Assembly: GCA_020853525.1 (NCBI GenBank)
Contig: JADYYS010000030.1
Span: 122,391-186,390, forward strand
Origin: Ardenticatenales bacterium
Lineage (GTDB): Bacteria > Chloroflexota > Anaerolineae > Epilineales > Epilineaceae
DNA length: 64,000 bases
Direction: 5' to 3'
Within the stretch, counting starts at the first letter, position 1; the number at the start of each line of letters is the position of its first letter. A model generated the notes under the pieces. It saw nothing but the letters and a program-made list of their open reading frames with translations, was not told where the DNA came from and did no database searches. The translations under genes were made by a program, and so were the position numbers. Of this stretch, positions 61,436 through 64,000 are shown one piece after another.

Positions 61436-63703
61436 TCATCCCTCGTTCCGACGCGAGATCGGCAGGAAGATCTTGCCGGCCGGCTCCTCCGCCACGAACG
61501 TCGGCGTTGCCGGGCCGCGCGTGGCGGACGGGCTCGGGACTGCGGTGGTGGCGGAGGGCGGGGCGGTCGGGCCGATCGGGCCGGCGGTCGGCAGGGCGTC
61601 GGGGCCGGGGTCGAGGGCGAGGGCGCCGACGGCGCTGGCGTCGGCGACCTCGACGCCGCGGACCTGGGGGATGATGCCGCACGAGACGCGGCCGCCGAAG
61701 CGGCCGGTGCCGCGGAGCAGGCGGATGGCGTGCTGGCCGTTCGCAAGCGCGCGGAAGTCGATGTCCGTCAGCGTCGTGCTGGAGCGGCCGCCGATGACCT
61801 CCGAGAGCGGATAGAGCGCCGCGGCGTCCTCGTCCGAGCACGTGGTGGCCTGGATTTGCGCGGTCATGGACGCGCCGGTGCTGCCTTCGGTGATCGTGAT
61901 GTTCACGCGCAGCGTCGTGCCGTCGGGCGTGAGGACGGCCTGGCCTTTGACCATCGAGTTGCGCTCGTCCTCGAGCGGGAAGGTGAGCGGCTTGGGCGGG
62001 TAGGTGCGCGACGCGTCGCGCCGCTCGTAGACGAGCACGCCCAGCGGCGTGTCGGACTCGACGCTGGCGCGGCCGGTCCCGATCGGGAAGTCGGGCAGCG
62101 CGGCGATCTCGACGACGTGGCTGGCGCCGGGCGCGAGCGGGATCACGCTGTCGGCTCGGCCCTGGCCGGTCGAATCGTATGCCTTCAGGCGTGCGTTGGC
62201 CGGCGCCGCGCCGGGGTTGTGGAGGACGAGGTCGGTCGAGACGAAGTCCGTGGCGCGGCGGATCACCGGGATGCTGAAGCGCGTGCTGAGATCCTTCGGT
62301 CCGAAGGCGTTGTAGCCGGCGAGCGCGTCGACCTTGCCGCCCACGCGCCAGTCCTCGAGCGCGGCGGCCAGGATGGCGCCCGATGCGGTGACGACGGCGC
62401 TGCCGCGGAACGGGGCCGGGGCACCGGCGTCCGGCGGGATGCTCCGCCCGCCGGGCGAGAGGTCGATATAGGCGGCGCCGAGGCCGGCGATCGTCAGCTT
62501 GCGCTCGGCGGGCACGCCCGCTGAGCTGCCGTCCTCGGCGAAGAAGCGCACGGTGGCCTGCACCGCCTTGTCGGTGGCGTTGGCGACGGCGAGCAGCGTG
62601 CCGCCGTCGGGGCCGCCGCGTACGCGGGGCAGGACCTGGACGGTCGCGGCGGCGTCGATGGGGCGGGCGACCAAGCCTGCGGCGCCCGGGTTGGCGTGGT
62701 CGTCCACGTAGCCGATCAAGGCCAGCGACCGCGGGCCGGTGATCCGCAGCGGGCCGATGAAGCCGCCGGCGGCGTTCGGGGCGAGCGTCTCCGGGCCGAA
62801 GAGGTTCGTCTCGACCGAGGTGTCCCATTCGGCGATCTGGTGGTCGTCGAGCGGTTCGGGGAACGCGACGAGCGGCGCGCCGGTCTTGGGATCGTTGATC
62901 TTGATGTCCGCCTGCGTACCGGAGCCGGGCGCGGCGTTCTGCAGGATGAGGACGCTGGACTGGCTGCCGACGTTGACGGCCATGAGCGGCAGGAGGAGCG
63001 CGCGTCCGCCGGGCGCGGATTCGATCGCCACCCCGGCACCGCTCGGCCAGCGCGTCCGTGCGAGCGCCGCGACGTAGTCGGTCGTCGTGAGCTCACCGCC
63101 GAAGCTGCTCGCCCCTGCCTGGTTGGAGAGAACGGAGAGGTCGTACGCCGCGACGCGCCCCGCGCCGATCGTCCCGCCCGTCCGGCCCGCGGCGCTGCCG
63201 TCGAACTTGGCGAACACGCGTATGGAGGTCGTGACATCCCCGCCGGTGTCGTTCATGACCTCGATGACGGTCTTGCCGTAGCCTTCCTGGCCGAGGGGGG
63301 CGAGAGGGCGGTGGGGAGCGAGCGGGGCGAGTGCGTGGCGTGGGGCCAGACCGCCGAGGCCGAGTGTCCGGCGGTGGACGAGGTCGTCCGACCCGAGCGT
63401 GAGGTCGCCGCCCCCGTTCTCGCTTCCGCCGCCGTTCGCGACGAGGCCGTAGCGGATGTTGTCCGTGTGGACCTCGGGGAAGAACCATGCCGTGCCGGTT
63501 TGGGCGTGGGCGGTTCGGGCGATCGGCAGGGCGGTTGAGAGGGCGGTTGAGAGGACGGTTGAGAGGGCGGTGGATAGGGCGGTGGAGAAGATGGCGAGGA
63601 GGGCGGCGAGGGCAAGGATCGGGATGACGGGAACGAGTGCAGTTCGTCGGGCGTTCGGTCGGACGGTCGGGCGGGCCGTTGAGCTGGCGGTCGGGCGGGG
63701 CAT
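61436..63703 (-). CDS. Exported protein of unknown function with FLP tail
   Basis: A 755-residue exported protein. The signal peptide (ALVPVIPILALAALLAIFS, then a Ser-Thr-Ala-Leu repeat and ARTAHAQ) is followed by a series of beta-sandwich domains rich in Gly, Asp and Ala, with repeated phrases such as VLPRVRGGPDGGTLLAVANA, TDKAVQATVRFFAEDGSSA and LVLHNPGAAPANARLKAYD. These resemble surface proteins with several Ig/CARDB-like domains. A Pro/Thr spacer precedes the tail GKIFLPISRRNEG. ATG at 63703 follows GGAGGA. Function unknown; it is probably part of the cell surface. Confidence 0.82.
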   Translation of the reverse strand: MPRPTASSTARPTVRPNARRTALVPVIPILALAALLAIFSTALSTALSTVLSTALSTALPIARTAHAQTGTAWFFPEVHTDNIRYGLVANGGGSENGGGDLTLGSDDLVHRRTLGLGGLAPRHALAPLAPHRPLAPLGQEGYGKTVIEVMNDTGGDVTTSIRVFAKFDGSAAGRTGGTIGAGRVAAYDLSVLSNQAGASSFGGELTTTDYVAALARTRWPSGAGVAIESAPGGRALLLPLMAVNVGSQSSVLILQNAAPGSGTQADIKINDPKTGAPLVAFPEPLDDHQIAEWDTSVETNLFGPETLAPNAAGGFIGPLRITGPRSLALIGYVDDHANPGAAGLVARPIDAAATVQVLPRVRGGPDGGTLLAVANATDKAVQATVRFFAEDGSSAGVPAERKLTIAGLGAAYIDLSPGGRSIPPDAGAPAPFRGSAVVTASGAILAAALEDWRVGGKVDALAGYNAFGPKDLSTRFSIPVIRRATDFVSTDLVLHNPGAAPANARLKAYDSTGQGRADSVIPLAPGASHVVEIAALPDFPIGTGRASVESDTPLGVLVYERRDASRTYPPKPLTFPLEDERNSMVKGQAVLTPDGTTLRVNITITEGSTGASMTAQIQATTCSDEDAAALYPLSEVIGGRSSTTLTDIDFRALANGQHAIRLLRGTGRFGGRVSCGIIPQVRGVEVADASAVGALALDPGPDALPTAGPIGPTAPPSATTAVPSPSATRGPATPTFVAEEPAGKIFLPISRRNEG
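63531..63590. repeat. 12-bp tandem repeat encoding the signal-peptide core
   Basis: Five 12-bp units (gcggttgagagg and variants) sit in the coding sequence and translate on the minus strand to repeats of Ser-Thr-Ala/Val-Leu in the hydrophobic signal segment. In-frame unit changes would only alter the length of that segment. Confidence 0.88.
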
Positions 63704-64000
63704 GTGTCCTCCGGGCGGAGCGCGGGCGGGCAGGCGGTTGGGCAGGCGGTTGGGCGGCGGGCGAAGCGGCCGCGCCGGTCGGCGGCGATGGTGGAGATAA
63801 CCCCTTGGGGGGGTGGTTTGGTAGAGTGTCGGGGCGGGATGTGCGGGCGGCGGCGATCTCGGGCCGGGATCGTCGTGAGGGCGTCGGGAAAGATGTGTAA
63901 CCGGAAGGTGACGTAGGGTCGGAGGGAGAACGGTCTCCGGACGATGGCGATCCGGGCCAGGGCGCATGGGCGCCCCGGCCCGGCTCCCCCCCGCCCGGAC
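63704..64000. other. Gene-free G-rich stretch upstream of the last gene
   Basis: This 297-bp region contains two exact 12-bp copies (gcaggcggttgg, 63730-63753), a T/G-rich run near 63800-63830 and no open reading frame with a plausible start and composition. It probably holds the promoter of the minus-strand gene, but I cannot place its elements. Confidence 0.5.

Noticed and set aside
63704..63916. A 70-residue plus-strand reading frame in the G-rich end
   Set aside because: Composition is Gly/Arg-biased from short tandem repeats, there is no ribosome-binding site, and it lies in the upstream region of the minus-strand gene.

Overview
The window is a very GC-rich, gene-dense bacterial chromosome segment with no rRNA, tRNA, CRISPR array or intact insertion sequence that I can see. 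I favour a Chloroflexota (Anaerolineae-like) host. The reasons are a MurJ/SMC/RNase III gene set, a LexA box of the GAAC-N4-GTTC type, many exported proteins with short Y/F-L-P motifs, PrsW and NYN proteins, a Pls/PosA-type adenylating enzyme, and intergenic-type C/G-rich repeats. This is an inference; Actinomycetota-like or Deinococcota-like hosts are not excluded. Genes are packed tightly, with many GTGA/ATGA start-stop overlaps and several convergent gene pairs whose ends overlap.

Layout. 0-4.2 kb: murJ, then on the minus strand a C39-like lipoprotein and trmB with a long C-terminal extension. 4.3-12.2 kb: a plus-strand acyl-CoA block, with enoyl-CoA hydratase, an exported propeller-like protein, PaaG-type isomerase, a two-protein 3-hydroxyacyl-CoA dehydrogenase, a small membrane protein, thiolase and aldehyde dehydrogenase. 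This fits phenylacetate-like or other ring/acyl-CoA beta-oxidation. 12.2-14.3 kb: a lone ChrA half transporter and a three-gene operon ending in a phosphoribosyltransferase. 14.4-18.4 kb: a NYN nuclease fused to a cold-shock domain and two cell-surface proteins. 18.5-25.5 kb: a minus-strand operon (GT2, moaC, threonine synthase-like, selD, rnc, FxLYD-like exported protein, flavin reductase, phosphatase-superfamily enzyme). selD reads through an in-frame TGA that almost certainly encodes selenocysteine. 25.7-29.2 kb: smc.

29.6-35.4 kb encodes a 1,940-residue exported beta-helix protein, closed by a strong rho-independent terminator. 35.5-38.8 kb: dnaE2 (error-prone polymerase) behind a LexA operator that touches its extended -10 box. 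39-44 kb: a fused iron-sulfur/molybdopterin oxidoreductase followed by a nine-heme cytochrome c, a likely exported electron-transfer pair. 44.1-47.3 kb: catalase, a duplicated NTR/TIMP-like exported protein and a DUF937-like protein.

47.4-55.3 kb is the most unusual region. It holds a class III nucleotide cyclase-NACHT-FGE protein, an ECF sigma factor, and a minus-strand six-gene operon (membrane protein, PrsW protease, MinD/ParA-like ATPase, zinc ribbon, winged helix, cyclic-nucleotide-binding protein). Together they could form a cyclic-nucleotide or membrane-stress signalling unit. 55.5-63.7 kb: a double VWA-domain protein, a large adenylation-carrier-membrane-left-handed-helix protein with a REP-like element read through in frame, and another exported protein with a FLP tail. 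63.7-64 kb carries no convincing gene.
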